A stretch of 64,000 nucleotides of DNA, taken from assembly GCA_963930655.1 (NCBI GenBank), contig OZ005610.1:20653001-20717000 (forward strand), given 5' to 3'. Of this stretch, positions 11,269 through 22,222 are shown one piece after another. Position numbers and translations under genes: made by a program. The notes below the pieces were generated by a model. That model was not told the DNA's origin. It was given only the letters and a program-made list of their open reading frames with translations, and did no database searches. Origin of the DNA: Myrica gale. Its lineage: Eukaryota; Streptophyta; Magnoliopsida; Fagales; Myricaceae. How positions within the stretch are numbered: position 1 is the first letter of the stretch; the number at the start of each line of letters is the position of its first letter.

Positions 11269-11345
11269 CGCTGCTTCACGATTTCATGTTGCGGAAAAAA
11301 AATAGGGATGGACTCTGAGTCAAAACTTTTACCATAAACTCTCGT
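11269..11345 (-). repeat. U-repeat copy 3, short block
   Basis: Matches 6118-6200 in the same orientation, sharing agggatggactctgagtcaa (one difference) and cttttaccataaac. It is bounded on the left by the CACTA-like end and on the right by a GC-rich insertion. Confidence 0.55.
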
Positions 11346-11605
11346 TATAAAAAAACAGGTCTATAGCGGTAGTCGCTAAAAGCACCGCTAAAAGGTGTTT
11401 TTCGAGGCGTTTTGCAAAAGACGCGGCTAAATGGTGTCTATAGTGACGGTCGTCTATAGCGGCGCCGCTATATACCTCCTTCAGCCGCGTTTGTAGCGGC
11501 GGTCACTGACCGCCTCTATAGACCCTCATTTGGCCGCGATTTGCAAAACCTACAAACTCTGCTAGAATCTTCGGTTTGACTGCCGCTACAGATCTTAAAA
11601 CCGCT
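11346..11605. mobile_element. Short GC-rich inserted element with imperfect inverted ends
   Basis: The segment starts near ggtctatagcggtagtcgct and ends near ctgccgctacagatcttaaaaccgctgctatagat, so its ends are imperfectly inverted. Several ctatagcggcggtc-type motifs recur on both strands. It interrupts the U-repeat. It has no coding capacity and looks like a MITE or the tip of a larger DNA transposon. Confidence 0.45.
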
Positions 11606-12140
11606 GCTATAGATCAAAAATTTGAGCTAACTGTTTGCTTCCAAAATTTTCATTTCCAAAGAGGGCATGTATAAAGGAATATACCTGTTTTCTGTTTCTC
11701 ACCTGGTTTATTATCTCCTGGTTCAATTTGTTGAGCAGTCCACTTGGGCCAGCAATCTTAGCAAAATGGTCAACTTGTTCTGTCTTTCGAAGCTCCATGT
11801 TTTTCTTCTGCACATAATTTTCATATCTTTTCAGACGCAGCTTCATTGTTCTTATGCCTTCAAAAGAGGATTCTCAGAGAAGAATTGCTGGAAGAGTGGA
11901 ATAGATTCGTAAGCCACCTATGGTCAAGAGGATTTGTTCATACGACACAGCCAGGAGGTTCAGGTCCCTCGCTTGGACTTCAAGGAAGCAGCATCACATG
12001 ATGGCTCACAAATGGGCGAAATGGGCTGCACTTTGCTCAGCATTTGGACACCTGAATATTTTTGTGAGAATAACTGTGACTGGCTCTATAAGCCCCTATG
12101 ATCCGTCGTCTTTAATGGATATGCGTGAATTATTCTTAAC
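11606..12140. repeat. U-repeat copy 3, GPSGLL exon (-) and RNase H-like tail (+)
   Basis: On the minus strand 11846-11607 encodes MELRKTEQVDHFAKI, AGPSGLLNKLNQE and a QVYSFIHALFGNENFGSKQL stretch, a copy of the exon seen at 3519 and 13225. On the plus strand 11920-12144 carries LAWTSRKQHHMMAHKWAKWA, the RNase H-like tail, in the opposite direction. The juxtaposition recurs at 20000-20460, so the composite is a heritable repeat unit and not a single accident. Confidence 0.55.
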
Positions 12141-12177
12141 CTGAATAATCACTTTCAATTAGATACCCCGTAGCAGC

Positions 12178-12281
12178 CAGTGAGCTGTTGCTCAATTGGC
12201 GCTTACCCCCTTTGGCGAGGGCTCGATCCGGGGATCGAATCCCCCTACCGTAGAATGTGCCTAGGAAAAAAAAAAAAAACC
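12178..12281 (+). mobile_element. tRNA-derived SINE-like element with poly(A) tail
   Basis: An A-box-like motif (TGCTCAATTGGC, 12189-12200) and a B-box-like motif (GATCGAATCC, 12233-12242) lie at a spacing suitable for an internal RNA polymerase III promoter. They are followed by a 14-A tail at about 12268-12281. The sequence does not fold as a complete tRNA gene. The flanks taccccgtagca and aaccccgaagca may be a worn target duplication. Confidence 0.5.
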
Positions 12282-12704
12282 CCGAAGCATGCACAGAGAC
12301 TATATATATACCCACCATTCTTGCTTCCATCCCGTGCTTGCTTCGTCCCGCGGGTCAATCTTCAAGAAAACCCGAAGCACTATCTAATATACCCACCATC
12401 CGTGCTTCCATCCCCCGGGTCAATCTTCCAGAAACCCCGAAGCACATCTATATACCCACCATCCGTGCTTCCAACCCCCCCCTTCCGTGACCGTTGTCGT
12501 CGCCGGCCATTCTTGCTTGTGCTTGCTTCGTCCCGCGGGTCAATCTTCAAGAAAACCCGAAGCACTATCTAATATACCCACCATCCGTGCTTCCATCCCC
12601 CGGGTCAATCTTCCAGAAACCCCGAAGCACATCTATATACCCACCATCCGTGCTTCCAACCCCCCCCCCCTTCCGTGACCGTTGTCGTCGCCGGTTTCCA
12701 GTGG
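12282..12704 (+). repeat. Tandem duplication, 185-bp period, with internal shorter repeats
   Basis: Units begin at 12334 and 12519 (gtgcttgcttcgtcccgcgg) and are almost identical over about 185 bp, ending with gaccgttgtcgtcgccgg. Within each unit, acccaccatccgtgcttcca and cgggtcaatcttc recur about every 70 bp. The open frames across it are compositional. The end of the second unit resembles the left edge of the window on the other strand. Confidence 0.75.
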
Positions 12705-13019
12705 TTCATTCACCACCATTGTCGCTCTCTTTTTTCTTGATTTCTCCACTCACCAGCCCAGTAAACTTTCTTCTCACATTATATTTCGTCGATTTTTACA
12801 TGCAGTGCATCAAGAAAGTTCAAAAAGAAGCTTGCTTACGCCTCCTTTAACAGATCTTTTCTTTCCGTCGTGCGGCTGCAGTGAGAAATAATTTCTCCCT
12901 CTTGCAAGTTGCGTCATTTGAAAAGAGGGAAAAATGAAAAAAGAAAACAAAGAAAAAGGTAAAGAGTTGCTGGAAACTTGAGTCATATTCTTGATGCTTT
13001 TATTTTGGGCTGTATGTTT
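12705..13019. other. Unassigned spacer after the tandem duplication
   Basis: A moderately pyrimidine-rich stretch, then a purine-rich stretch near 12930-12960. The segment 12920-13020 resembles 24085-24180 (gaaaaatgaaaaaa...ggtaa.gagttgctggaaac), so it probably belongs to the U-repeat upstream region. No gene recognised. Confidence 0.4.
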
Positions 13020-13700
13020 TTTTCACATTACAAGGCTTCCACATTCGGTCTGATTTTAAACACATGATACATATATAAGGTGCATTAATTTTTGTCTCTC
13101 CATTTCCTATGGGAGAAGCTGGTTTTAATTTCACTGCATTTATGTCACAGAGATTATTACCCGTCATCCGAATAAATTTGCATTTCTTCATGAAGAAAAA
13201 GATCCAAAGAAACGTTGGGAGGAGATGGCGAAAAATGGGTTTCTTCCATCTTCTTTTGAAGGCGTACAAACGATGAAGATACGTCTGAAAAGATGTGAAG
13301 ATGATTTGCCGAAGAGAAAAATGGAGGTTGCAAAGGGAGAACCAGTTGACCGTTTTGCTTGTAAGGTTACTGGCCCAAGTGGACTACATAAAGAATTGAA
13401 CCCAGGGATAATAAAAAATGTGAGAAACAGAAAACAGGAATATTCCTTTATACAGGCCGTCGTAGGATCCGAGAATTTTGGAAGCGAACAGTTACCTCAA
13501 ATGATGGATCAAATGGCACTTGAAAAGGAAAGACATCAAGAGTGTTGCAAGAACCAGCAATGAAATAGAGGATTATCAAAGAAGAATTGCTGGAAGAGTG
13601 GATCGAATAAATTTCTAAGACATGTAAGACACCTTATATTTGGACACCTGAATATTTCTGTGAATATAACTGTGACTGGCTCTATAAGCAAGCCCCTATG
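13020..13700 (+). repeat. U-repeat copy 4, the longest open version of the GPSGLL exon
   Basis: The frame at 13225-13563 (112 aa) reads WK-like start, KMEVAKGEPVDRFACKVTGP, SGLHKELNPGIIKNVRNRKQ, EYSFIQAVVGSENFGSEQL, then MALEKERHQECCKNQQ. Upstream is the MSQRLLPVIRINLHFFMKK block and KDPKKRWEEMAKNG. The spacing suggests adjacent exons of one ancestral gene with introns partly retained. This copy also preserves the uninterrupted sequence (about 13079-13155) into which the LINE inserted in copy 5. I do not recognise the parent protein. Confidence 0.55.
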
Positions 13701-14160
13701 AGCCTTGTAACATTAGAAACTAAGAGCGTTCCTTTTTTTCGTTTCATTACATGTTGTCCCAAAGGAGAGCAGTATCAGTATCTGATGCTTGAGTGGATCC
13801 GGTCTGAAACCATTGCTGGGAAGTATTAGTTGAAAAATAATACGAGGAAAAAAAAAGAAAAAAAAAAGAGTCCCATTGTTGATTCTGTCGATACACAAAC
13901 ATGCAGGCAGGCCATTATTTTTGCTTCTGTTTCTTCGCTTAGATCACAAGTAACTTCTTTACTCATACTCCACCTATAGTGGATTGCATGATAAAAAAAT
14001 GCAGGCTCTATCTCTCCACATATAGAAAATTTGAGTTCTTTCGAGAGTTGTTTCTCCAAAACAAGACTATCATCAATCTCACGAAATTCTTTCTACATTT
14101 TGACATTCGTATTTACCACAAAGAGAGAGAGAGAGTAAATCTTGAAAGAAACTCTATGTA
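13701..14160 (-). repeat. U-repeat fragment inverted relative to 1930-2250
   Basis: The minus strand repeats the 2000-2245 block: catgcaatccactataggtgg, a gatctaagcgaagaaacaga stretch and a gatactgatactgctctcc stretch. Frames are short (61-77 aa) with poly-T interruptions, so no gene is claimed. Confidence 0.45.
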
Positions 14161-14470
14161 AGTACTATGAACAATCCTCTTTCACCAAAGATTTCGAGTA
14201 GATATTTGAAAGGGGCAATTGAGAACTACATTTCACAGTTGAATAAGCATTATTTGTTTTTGGATAAAGATTGTTCTTAACAGTATTTTTTTCCATGCTT
14301 TTTGGGGCTGGAGCCATGACCCCTAGGTTCCATTTGTGGTTGCATATCAATGTCTGAACTTATAAACAAGAAGATAATATCATTTATTTTTGAGATTATA
14401 TATCAGATTCTTCTATTAGGAAAGAAGATGCATGTTATAAAAGACATAAATATTGTATCCTTCTCAAAAG
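14161..14470. repeat. Dispersed repeat of about 300 bp, copy A
   Basis: Direct copy of 21796-22085: both start gtaagtactatgaacaat and contain ctttttggggctgg, ggttgcatatcaatgtctga and aaaatgcatgttataaaaga or close variants. A partial inverted copy lies at about 24800-24920. No coding capacity. Confidence 0.7.
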
Positions 14471-15040
14471 GAAATTAAGCCCATATTACGATTACGATTA
14501 CAATATTGTCTAAATTACTTATAAATTTAATGAAATTGTTTTCAGATTTAAGAATGAACAAACCCATATTACGATTAAGAATTTTTTTTTTAAGAAAGAA
14601 GATATTAATTCTGTCAAAGAAGAAATGACAATGTATAATTTTATTATTATAGCAGTCCTTGTCCTTTTAACATCATTCTTTCTAATGACAATGTTTAATT
14701 TTATTTAACGTGAATAAAATTCCATTGAAATTGTTTTAATTCTCCTAATCTAAAAATCTTAGGCATGTGTGAAATCCAAAATTTTGACATCTCTCCTGGT
14801 CAAATAATTTCTTGTTACAATAATTATAAAAAATTTACTAAATCATGATCTCTCTTCATTGACCGCAGTAATTTAAGTTATTTCAATAGCAAACTGAGCC
14901 CATTGTATGCTAAATTTAATAAATAGAGTTAGGAATCTGGCGCTGAGAATCGGCCCGTGGTCGATTTTTGTGTTAAATAAATAGAGTTAGCATCAGTTTT
15001 GAAGTGTCGGTTCGGTTCAGTGCGGTGGGTCTGTGTTGTA
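14471..15040. other. AT-rich spacer
   Basis: Low-complexity AT sequence with short local duplications (aatgacaatgt.taattttatt at about 14625 and 14685; ataaatagagttag at about 14920 and 14975). No gene recognised. Confidence 0.4.
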
Positions 15041-15055
15041 AAATTTTTGTGTTAG

Positions 15056-15224
15056 TTAAAATTTTAGGTATTGAGTTTAGTGAAAAAGTGAAGAGAGAGG
15101 TAATTTTTTATATTTTTTATAGTGAAAAGTTATGAATTTGATGGGAGAGAGAGAGATTATATTGTAGTATTTTATTGTGAGACGGTGTAAAATTTTGTGA
15201 AATTTTACGAAGGAAACGGACCCT
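15056..15224. mobile_element. MITE-like element, family member 1
   Basis: The reverse complement closely matches 35436-35595: it starts ggtccgttt, contains acaatataatctctctct and acttttcactataaaaaata, and ends near acctctctcttcactttttca. Two dispersed copies in one window, short, AT-rich and non-coding, fit a MITE. Exact ends and target duplication are unresolved. Confidence 0.55.
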
Positions 15225-15339
15225 TGTCGGCCTAAATTGTACATTCACCTTATTAGGCGCTTCCCCATTCGTTCCAATTTCAAATTCAACTAGTAGCGAT
15301 GGCCTACATGAATGCTTTTTGTTTTTAATTCTTCCCTTT

Positions 15340-15817
15340 TTCAGCCACTCTTCGTGTCATGCTTCTCAATTGTTGGACTTTCTTCGTCAAGATATTCAAG
15401 GACGTCTTTCAGGTACCCAGTTTTCTCTGTATCATAATTCGAGCTTCTTGACACATAGCTGTTTTCTTGCTCAATAACGATGTCGTTCTGAGAATCTAGC
15501 CCCGCAGCGTAGTAAGAAGAGAGTTCGAACTGTAATTAATTACTACAAAGCTGCCATTCGCGATATCAAAAGAATTCCCAGGTAATCAACAGAAAAATTC
15601 ATGTCCTGCAACATATGCGGACCCGCATATAGAAAGATGGAGCAAGCTGTTTGATCAGATGCATGAACCGCTAACTGAAGAAGACAAAGAACTTGTACGT
15701 ATCAAAGATTTTTTTCTGTTTTACTTGGGAGTTTTAAGAAGTATTCTCGTTATATCTGGCATGACAAAATGTGCATTAATTTTTGTCTCGCCATTTACTG
15801 TGTGAGAAGGTGGTTTT
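15340..15817 (+). repeat. U-repeat copy 5, 5' exon blocks
   Basis: Three exon-like blocks separated by intron-like sequence: SQLLDFLRQDIQGRLS (about 15365-15412, followed by GT), QRSKKRVRTVINYYKAAIRD (about 15500-15570), and ADPHIERWSKLFDQMHEPLT plus EEDKELVRIKD (about 15630-15710). The same blocks occur in copy 2 on the other strand. The copy is then split by the LINE at 15818 and resumes at 19209. Confidence 0.6.
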
Positions 15818-16089
15818 TTCTTATTCTTTTTTACTGACGTAATATGGCGTTCTTTAACCTAGGTGAGCTCTGAGTGCCCCATTCCTAAACCTTCTGAGGC
15901 TACTGTTAGTTTGCCAAGTAATGAAAAATTTGATAATGCTTTCCCTCCCCCTAGCCTCCTGGGGATTTTGGCAAATGATTCGCTGGACAAAAAGGTTGAC
16001 CCTGCTAATAAGTGAGAAAAAATTTCCTCCCTCCTCTCGGAGGAAGAAGAGATAGTTGATTGCCCCATTTTTTGTTTTTTGTGTAATGA

Positions 16090-16840
16090 TTGGTTGCTGG
16101 AATTCTAGGGGTCTTAATGACCCTCTCAAGCAGAGTGAAGTTCGAAAATTCCTTAATCAGCACCATCTGGATTTTGTTGGTCGTGTTGAGACTCGTGTTA
16201 GGGAGCAGAACAAGAACACTCTGAGCAGCGTCATTGCTAAGACATGAATTTTTCTAGATAACTATGTTTTCACCCCCATTGAGCGTATTTGGGTAGGATG
16301 GAAGCCTAAAGTTCTAAAGGTCCAGTGCCGTAGTAGATAAGAGCAGAGTATCCACTACATTGTTACTCATCGGGCTGGTTGCGTTTCAATTGTTTATGGG
16401 CAGAACTGCTATGAGCGAAGAAGAGAACTATGGAGTGATTTGGCTGGCAAGGCGAATCTAGGAATTTCGTGGATTATTCTTGGGGACTTCATTGCTGTCA
16501 AAAGTCAAGATGAATCCTGTGGGGGTTCCAAAGTGTGGCCAGATTGGAAGAATGAGTTGGCATCTTGCCTTCGTGATGCTTAACTGGATGACCTCAAATT
16601 CACGGGTCACTTTCTTACCTGGTCGAATAAGAGGGAAATAAAGCTAATAATGCGCAAGTTGGATCGGGTTCTGGTTAATAAAGCTTGGGAGGATCATTTT
16701 AATCTATCGGAAGCTATTTTTCTACCTCTCGGTTTTTCTGATCATTCGGCTATGTTGGTTAGACTTGCATCTCTTAAGAAAAAAAAAAGAGCTCTTTTAG
16801 ACTCTTTGAATTTTGGACTGATCATTCTCATTTTATAGAG
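16090..16840 (+). pseudogene. LINE endonuclease (APE-like) domain, broken
   Basis: This is a recognisable L1-type endonuclease: the N-terminal NSRGLN motif (canonical WN.RGLN), the central ILGDF motif (canonical GDFN; here I follows), and the C-terminal FSDHSAM motif (canonical SDH). In-frame stops occur near 16245, 16335 and 16580. A frameshift or stop ends the region near 16838. Confidence 0.75.
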
Positions 16841-17093
16841 CTGGTTGGGGAGGTTTGGGAGGAGGACACCGTTGGTACACCTAGGTTTCGCTTATGCTCC
16901 AAGTTGAAGAAGATGAAGCAAGTGCTTAGTAGGGAGTGTTATTTGGACATTTCTAACCGTGTGATTTTCGCCAAGGATAGACTTGACATTGCCCAAGGCC
17001 AACTGCTTGAGTTTTTTCCCTGATCCGTGAGCTGATGATTAAGGAGAAGAGGGCTCTAAATACCTATGCACAGTTGAGAAGAGATGAAGAGAA

Positions 17094-19059
17094 GTGAAGC
17101 ATTTTCTCAGGCAAAAGTCACACATCAAGTGGCTGGAGCACGGTGATAAATGCACTAAATTCTTCATTAACGCGATGGGTAGTCACCACAGTAGGAGTCG
17201 TACAAGGTCTATTACTAGGGAGGATGAAACCTTTATAACTCATGAGGAGGCTGTTTGCAACAAAATTGTTGATTTCTATAAGAACTTATGGACAGAGCTG
17301 GCTCATAGTCCTTCAATCTCGACTGAGGAAGCACTCACGTTGATCAGATCTGCAATTTTTTCCTGATAAGGGATCTCCTTAGTGCACACTCAAGGTTGAT
17401 TTGATGAAGCCGTATGATATGAAGAGGTGGGATTTTCTATTTACTATATTGGAGGCTGTTGATTTCCCTCCTTTGGCCATTTAGTGGAATAAAGAGTGTG
17501 TTAGTACTGCTACATTCTCCATCAATATTAATGGGGGCCCTTGTGGGTTTTTCCCAAGCACGAGAGGACTTTGGTGCTATGGCTGGTCTTATTCCTAATG
17601 TTAGGATAAGTCAGTTCTTCTCTTATGGTGTTAGCCAGGATGTTAGGAGGCAGTTTTTTAGGGTAGTCGGTTGTGAGGTGGGTTCTCTTCCTGTAAGATA
17701 CATGGGTGTGCCACTAGTTTCAACTAGGCTGAAGAAGAGGGATTGCCAGGTTCTGTTACAGAATTCTTGCTAGAATTAACGCATGGGTAAACAACTATCT
17801 GTCAGATGCAAGAAGACTCCAGTTGAGTAAGTCTGTCCTATTTTCCATTCAGGGTTATTGGGATATATTGTTCATTCTCCCAAAGCAAGTGATTTATTAA
17901 GTAGAGTGTATGCTTCGGGCTTTTCTTTAGAGTGGATTCGAACTGAGGAGGAGTGGGTCCAAAGTGGTGTTAGCTGATGTATGCTTCCACAAAAGAGAAG
18001 GGGGCCCTTGGCATTCCCGATCTCCACTGCTAGAATATGGCTACTGTTACTAAGCACATCTGGCATTTCTTTACTGATGGGGAGGACTCACTCTAGACCT
18101 TATGGATTCGAGCGAATTTCATTCGAGGAATAGCTTTATGGGATCTTAAAGTCCCTGGTGCTTGCTCTTGGAGTTGGCGGAAAATCTTGAAGCTAAAGGA
18201 CCGTGTGAAGGGTTGTTTCATGAGGGTGGTTGGAAACGGTGAGTCCACAATCCTCTGGTATGATAGTTGGCACTCTTCTGGGCCATTTGAGCGCAGAACT
18301 TGCATGGCTTCTATTATGTCCTCGTTGGGTGGAAGTAATGCTAAGGTTTCTTCTATTATTGATGGATCCTATTGGAAGTGGCCTACCCTTGAACTCCCTC
18401 AACTTTGGCGAGATATGGATGACGAGACCCCCATTTCCTTTCTCCCGGCCCCCTCCAAGGAAGATTCTATTAAGTGGATTCCCGCCTTGAATGGGTGTTT
18501 TTCAAATGGAAGTGCATATAATGCTTTTAGGATTAGTCATCCTATTGTCCCATGGCATAATTTGCTATGGTTCAAGGATAACATTCCTCGGTTTTCTTTT
18601 ATCTTTTGGCTTGCTATTAAGGAGAGGCAGTCAACACAGTCTCGTTTGAAGGCTTTTGGTTTCCTCAATGATATAACCTGTGTTTTCTGTGGTGATGCGG
18701 AGGAGGACTTCAACCGTCTTTTCTTTGACTGCGCCTTCTCTCATAGGATTTGAGTCCTAATGAGGCATAAATGTGTCTTGCCTTTTGATCATTTTTGTTG
18801 GCAGAATACCATCTCTTGGGCTGCGATGTATCTTAAGGGTAATTCTTTTCGTTATTGCATCTGTAAGCTAACCCTCTCAGTAACTGTCTATGGAATATGG
18901 AAGGAACGCAACCAGAGGATTTACTGTAGGAAGAGACGCTTGCTGGTGGATGTGCTTGCTGAAGTTGTTTGCAATGTTAAGGATAAAGTTGTTTTGTGCA
19001 GGTTTCCCCACACCCCTGTTAACTTGAAGTTGGCCCACAACTGGAATATTTGTCTCTAA
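17094..19059 (+). pseudogene. LINE reverse transcriptase and zinc-binding C-terminus, broken
   Basis: Begins with the pre-RT block SHIKWLEHGDKCTKFF and a short SRTRSITREDE stretch. Sequence between about 17370 and 17560 replaces or deletes most of the RT fingers and palm. The thumb-like part (PVRYMGVPLVSTRLKKRDCQ) follows at about 17690-17750. The C-terminal zf-RVT segment is open in one frame at 18187-18753 (188 aa), and 18760-19059 continues it with a GIWKERNQRIY motif typical of the LINE C-terminus. Confidence 0.75.
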
Positions 19060-19208
19060 TTGAGCAATGAGACTTTGATGTATTTTTGTTTCTTTACTCT
19101 GCCGCTCTGTTTTTTTAAGACCTTCATTGGTCAGTGCCCTCTTTGTATCTATGGGTTGGGCCCTTTGTTTGGTTCTTTTGGAATAAACTTACAGTTTACC
19201 CACACAAA

Positions 19209-20460
19209 AGAAGGTGGTTTTAATTTCACTACATTTATGTCACAGAAATCATTACCCGTCATCCGAAACCATTTAGAAACAGAAAATCCAGGTATGAATT
19301 TGGATTTCATGAAGAAGCAATGTCCTAACCTACTGAGGTACTTGTAATTTCGGATTTCGATACTTCTCAAGTAGAGAAGACATTCGCATTGGATATCAAT
19401 ATTACTGAAGTTTGTGTTTGTAAAGATTCGTACAAGGTTGAGGATTCTAACTGCAGGAAGCAGAAGAGAGTAGGTGGTGATCTGAATGCAGATGTCTCTA
19501 GCACATCAAGTCAGGAAACTTATTCTTCCAAAATGCATGAAAAAATTATGTCCAGAGATGTTGGGAGTTAATTCGGCCGGTTGTGCGAGAAAGATCCAAA
19601 GAGATGTTGGGAGGAGATGTAGAAAAATGGGTTCTTCTCATCTTCTTTTGAAGGCATACCAACATTAATCAAGATACGCCTGAAAAGATGTGAAAATGAT
19701 GCATGCCAGAGAAAAAGATGGAGCTTGCAAAAAGAGAACCGGTTGACCGTTTTGCTTGTAAGATTATTGGTCCAAGTGGACTACTCAACGAATTGAACCT
19801 AGGGATTATAAACCATTTGCGAAACGGAAAACAGGTATATTCCTTTATAGAGCCCTCGGAGGATCTGAAAATTTTAGAAATGTAAATTTTGGAAGCAAAC
19901 AGTAATGTACCTCAAATGAAGAAGATAGTCTAGAAAATGAAAATTTTGTACTGTTTGCTTCCAAAATTTTCAGAGACCCTACGGGGGCCTCTATAAAGGA
20001 ATATACCTGTTTTCTGTTTCTCCCATGGTTTATAATCCCTGGGTTCTATTCATTGAGAAGTCCACATGGGCCAATAATCTTAGCAAAACGATCAACTCTT
20101 GTTCTCTCTTTGCACGTTCCATCTTTTTCTTCGGCACATCATTTTCACATCTTTTCAGATGTTGCGCTATTGTTGGTATGCCTTCAAAAGACGATTATCA
20201 GAGAAGAATTGCTAAAATAGTGGAATAGATTTCTAAAACTTGTAAGCAGGCCACCTGTTCTAAAAAGGATTTTTTAATACGACACAGCCAGCTGGAAGCT
20301 CACCCAAACTGGCCCCACACTTGGACTTCAAGGAAGCAGCATCACATGATGGCTCACAAATTGGCGAAATTATCTGCACTTTACTCAGCATTCGGACACT
20401 TGACTATTTATGTGAGTATAACTGTGACTGCAGGCTCTATAAGCCCCTATGAGTTGGTTT
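19209..20460 (+). repeat. U-repeat copy 5, 3' part
   Basis: Continues with FMSQKSLPVIRNHLETEN and GMNLDFMKKQ (19226-19330), KDPKR-W-EEM and FFSSSFEGIPT (about 19590-19670), then the GPSGLL exon at 19703-19885 (MELAKREPVDRFACKIIGP). At 19940-20200 the GPSGLL block recurs inverted, then an RNase H-like tail extends to about 20460. So a single exon is present twice in a head-to-head arrangement within this copy. Confidence 0.55.
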
Positions 20461-21795
20461 TTGTTGGCTCTTGAGGGTGCTGAAATTATTTATTTTTTTA
20501 GTTTCTTCATTTTCTTTCAGATGTTCTTTATTGTCAGTTAAAACAAATTATACTTATCCACTATAAAGGTTTGTTGTGGGTCTGGGGTCAATTTTAGTTG
20601 TTATTTAAGAGCTCAAAAGTGAGCCTTGATCGTAGGTATTGAAGGAGATGTTTTAGGTATATTCAACTTGTGTTGCTCAGTGGAGTAAATAATCTCGAGA
20701 TGTTCAGCTGGATTTTGTTGGCTAGGTATTGGTTGCCATTTATTTTGTATTCACTACTTTGGTGATAAATTTTAGTATAAATAATTGGCTCATATAATGC
20801 CTCATTGTTGTAGGTTAATCTTTTTGTATGGTGCTCTTTCCGTATTTTGAGCAATACAACTATGATTTCTCATTTTTAAAACTTGTACATGGATCCAAGT
20901 TCTTGAGTGTTATGGAACTGCTTTGCAAACTAAGAAACTTCACATTTCAAGTATGATTGATGTGATTAGGATGAATATGTAATTGGTTGGTCGATTGCTT
21001 TGCATTGAACTTAAACGATGGATATATGCAGGAAGTTTATACTGCTTGATTATTGTAATCTAATGTGTGTTTTTTATTGCAAAAAATTAGGAATTATCTA
21101 TTAATGTTTTGTCTTTCTTTTCTATATTAACTCTTTTCGTCTTTGTTGTTTAGATTTTTATATATGGGATATGGCAATAATAAAAATTAGAGGTTTCTGG
21201 GGCAATCTTTGAAGATTTCAATACTTCAATATGTTATAGTTTTTGGGGCTGACATATGTTGACACTAAGAATTGGGATATTAGCTTATTCCAACTCTTTG
21301 GTTTTTTGTTATATTTCTTTCCCCAAAACTGTTTCTCATGTAAAAGTTGGTGCCATCTTTTCTGTGTTAAGGGTTTGGACAGGTAACGATTATGTATTTG
21401 CTGACTGATTTATTTTTCTGCAACATAGTAGTGATGAAAGCGTAGTGTCTTTTTTCTTATAAGGAAACTCATGAAACAACCAAGGAACCTTCTAGGTTGG
21501 TGAATGACTATTTGTTCCAATAATATTTGTTATTTCATATGTTTCTATTTTCTTTTAATTCCTTCCTTTACGTGGGTGATGATGTTAAATTACTTTATTA
21601 TTTAATAGTGAAATGACCAGCAACATGGTTTTCTTCAGCAACAAGAACAACTACAATTTTGGAGTTGAATATGTGTTTGTTTATTTGATTTTATCATATT
21701 TATTTATCCTCTGAATTTGCGTTTGTTTCTTTGATTTTATTATAGTTATAAATTCTTTCGGGAAGAATGTTTTGATTATGAGAATATTTTGGGGT
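20461..21795. other. AT-rich intergenic sequence
   Basis: No conserved frames, splice-consistent exons or repeat termini recognised. Confidence 0.5.
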
Positions 21796-22085
21796 TGTAA
21801 GTACTATGAACAATTCTCTTTCACCAAAGATTTCGATTAGATATTTGGAAGGGGCGTTTGAGAACTACTACATTTCACAGTTGAATAGGCATTATTGTTC
21901 TTAACAGTATTTTTTCACTGCTTTTTGGGGCTGGGGCCACAACCCCTAATTTCCTTTGTGGTTGCATATCAATGTCTGAACTTATAAAAAAAGATAATAT
22001 CGTGGATTTGAGAGATTATATATCTGATTCCGCTCGTAGGAAAGAAAATGCATGTTATAAAAGACAAATAATGTATACTAACTAG
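21796..22085. repeat. Dispersed repeat of about 300 bp, copy B
   Basis: Direct copy of 14161-14470, with small indels. The two copies are each followed or preceded by U-repeat pieces, so this block may be part of the same composite unit. Confidence 0.7.
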
Positions 22086-22222
22086 TCACGGTGCTGGCAA
22101 AGTTTGCCGAATCCACATTAGATGAAGCGCTAGCATTCTCAAATGCTTGAACTGATGATGACAACTTTAGCTCTAAACTATCCTCCGAGATCGCCAAATT
22201 TTAACGGGAGTTCCTCTACCCA
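22086..22222 (-). repeat. U-repeat copy 6, short fragment
   Basis: Matches 5975-6115: tcacggtgctggcaaagttt, gctagcattctcaaatgctt and gggagttcctctac. It is cut at about 22222 by a sequence starting agtactacaagaaatattgg. Confidence 0.6.

Larger units (their letters stand above)
15818..19208 (+). mobile_element. Degenerate L1-type LINE with 13-bp target duplication
   Basis: The element is flanked by a perfect duplication AGAAGGTGGTTTT (15805-15817 and 19209-19221). Inside, on the plus strand, are an ORF1 end (about 15858-16050), an endonuclease region (GCWNSRGLNDPLKQ at about 16093; SWIILGDFIAV; HFLTWSNKRE; LDRVLVNKAWEDHFN; LPLGFSDHSAMLV), a shortened RT region (17094-17790) and the 3' zf-RVT region (about 18590-18750: FSFIFWLAIKERQSTQSRL, then ITCVFCGDAEEDFNRLFFDC). 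A 3' UTR with AATAAA lies near 19183. Many stops and frameshifts are present, and the RT palm with its FADD box is missing, so it is dead. Confidence 0.85.

Noticed and set aside
12180..12260. Functional tRNA gene
   Set aside because: A and B boxes are present but acceptor and anticodon stems cannot be formed, and a poly(A) tail follows; SINE-like instead.
13225..13563. Calling the 112-codon frame an independent gene
   Set aside because: It is one exon-like block of a family that recurs in broken copies; no start context or complete transcript structure.
18187..18753. 188-codon frame as a host protein
   Set aside because: Carries the zf-RVT LINE C-terminal signature and lies within an element with target duplications.
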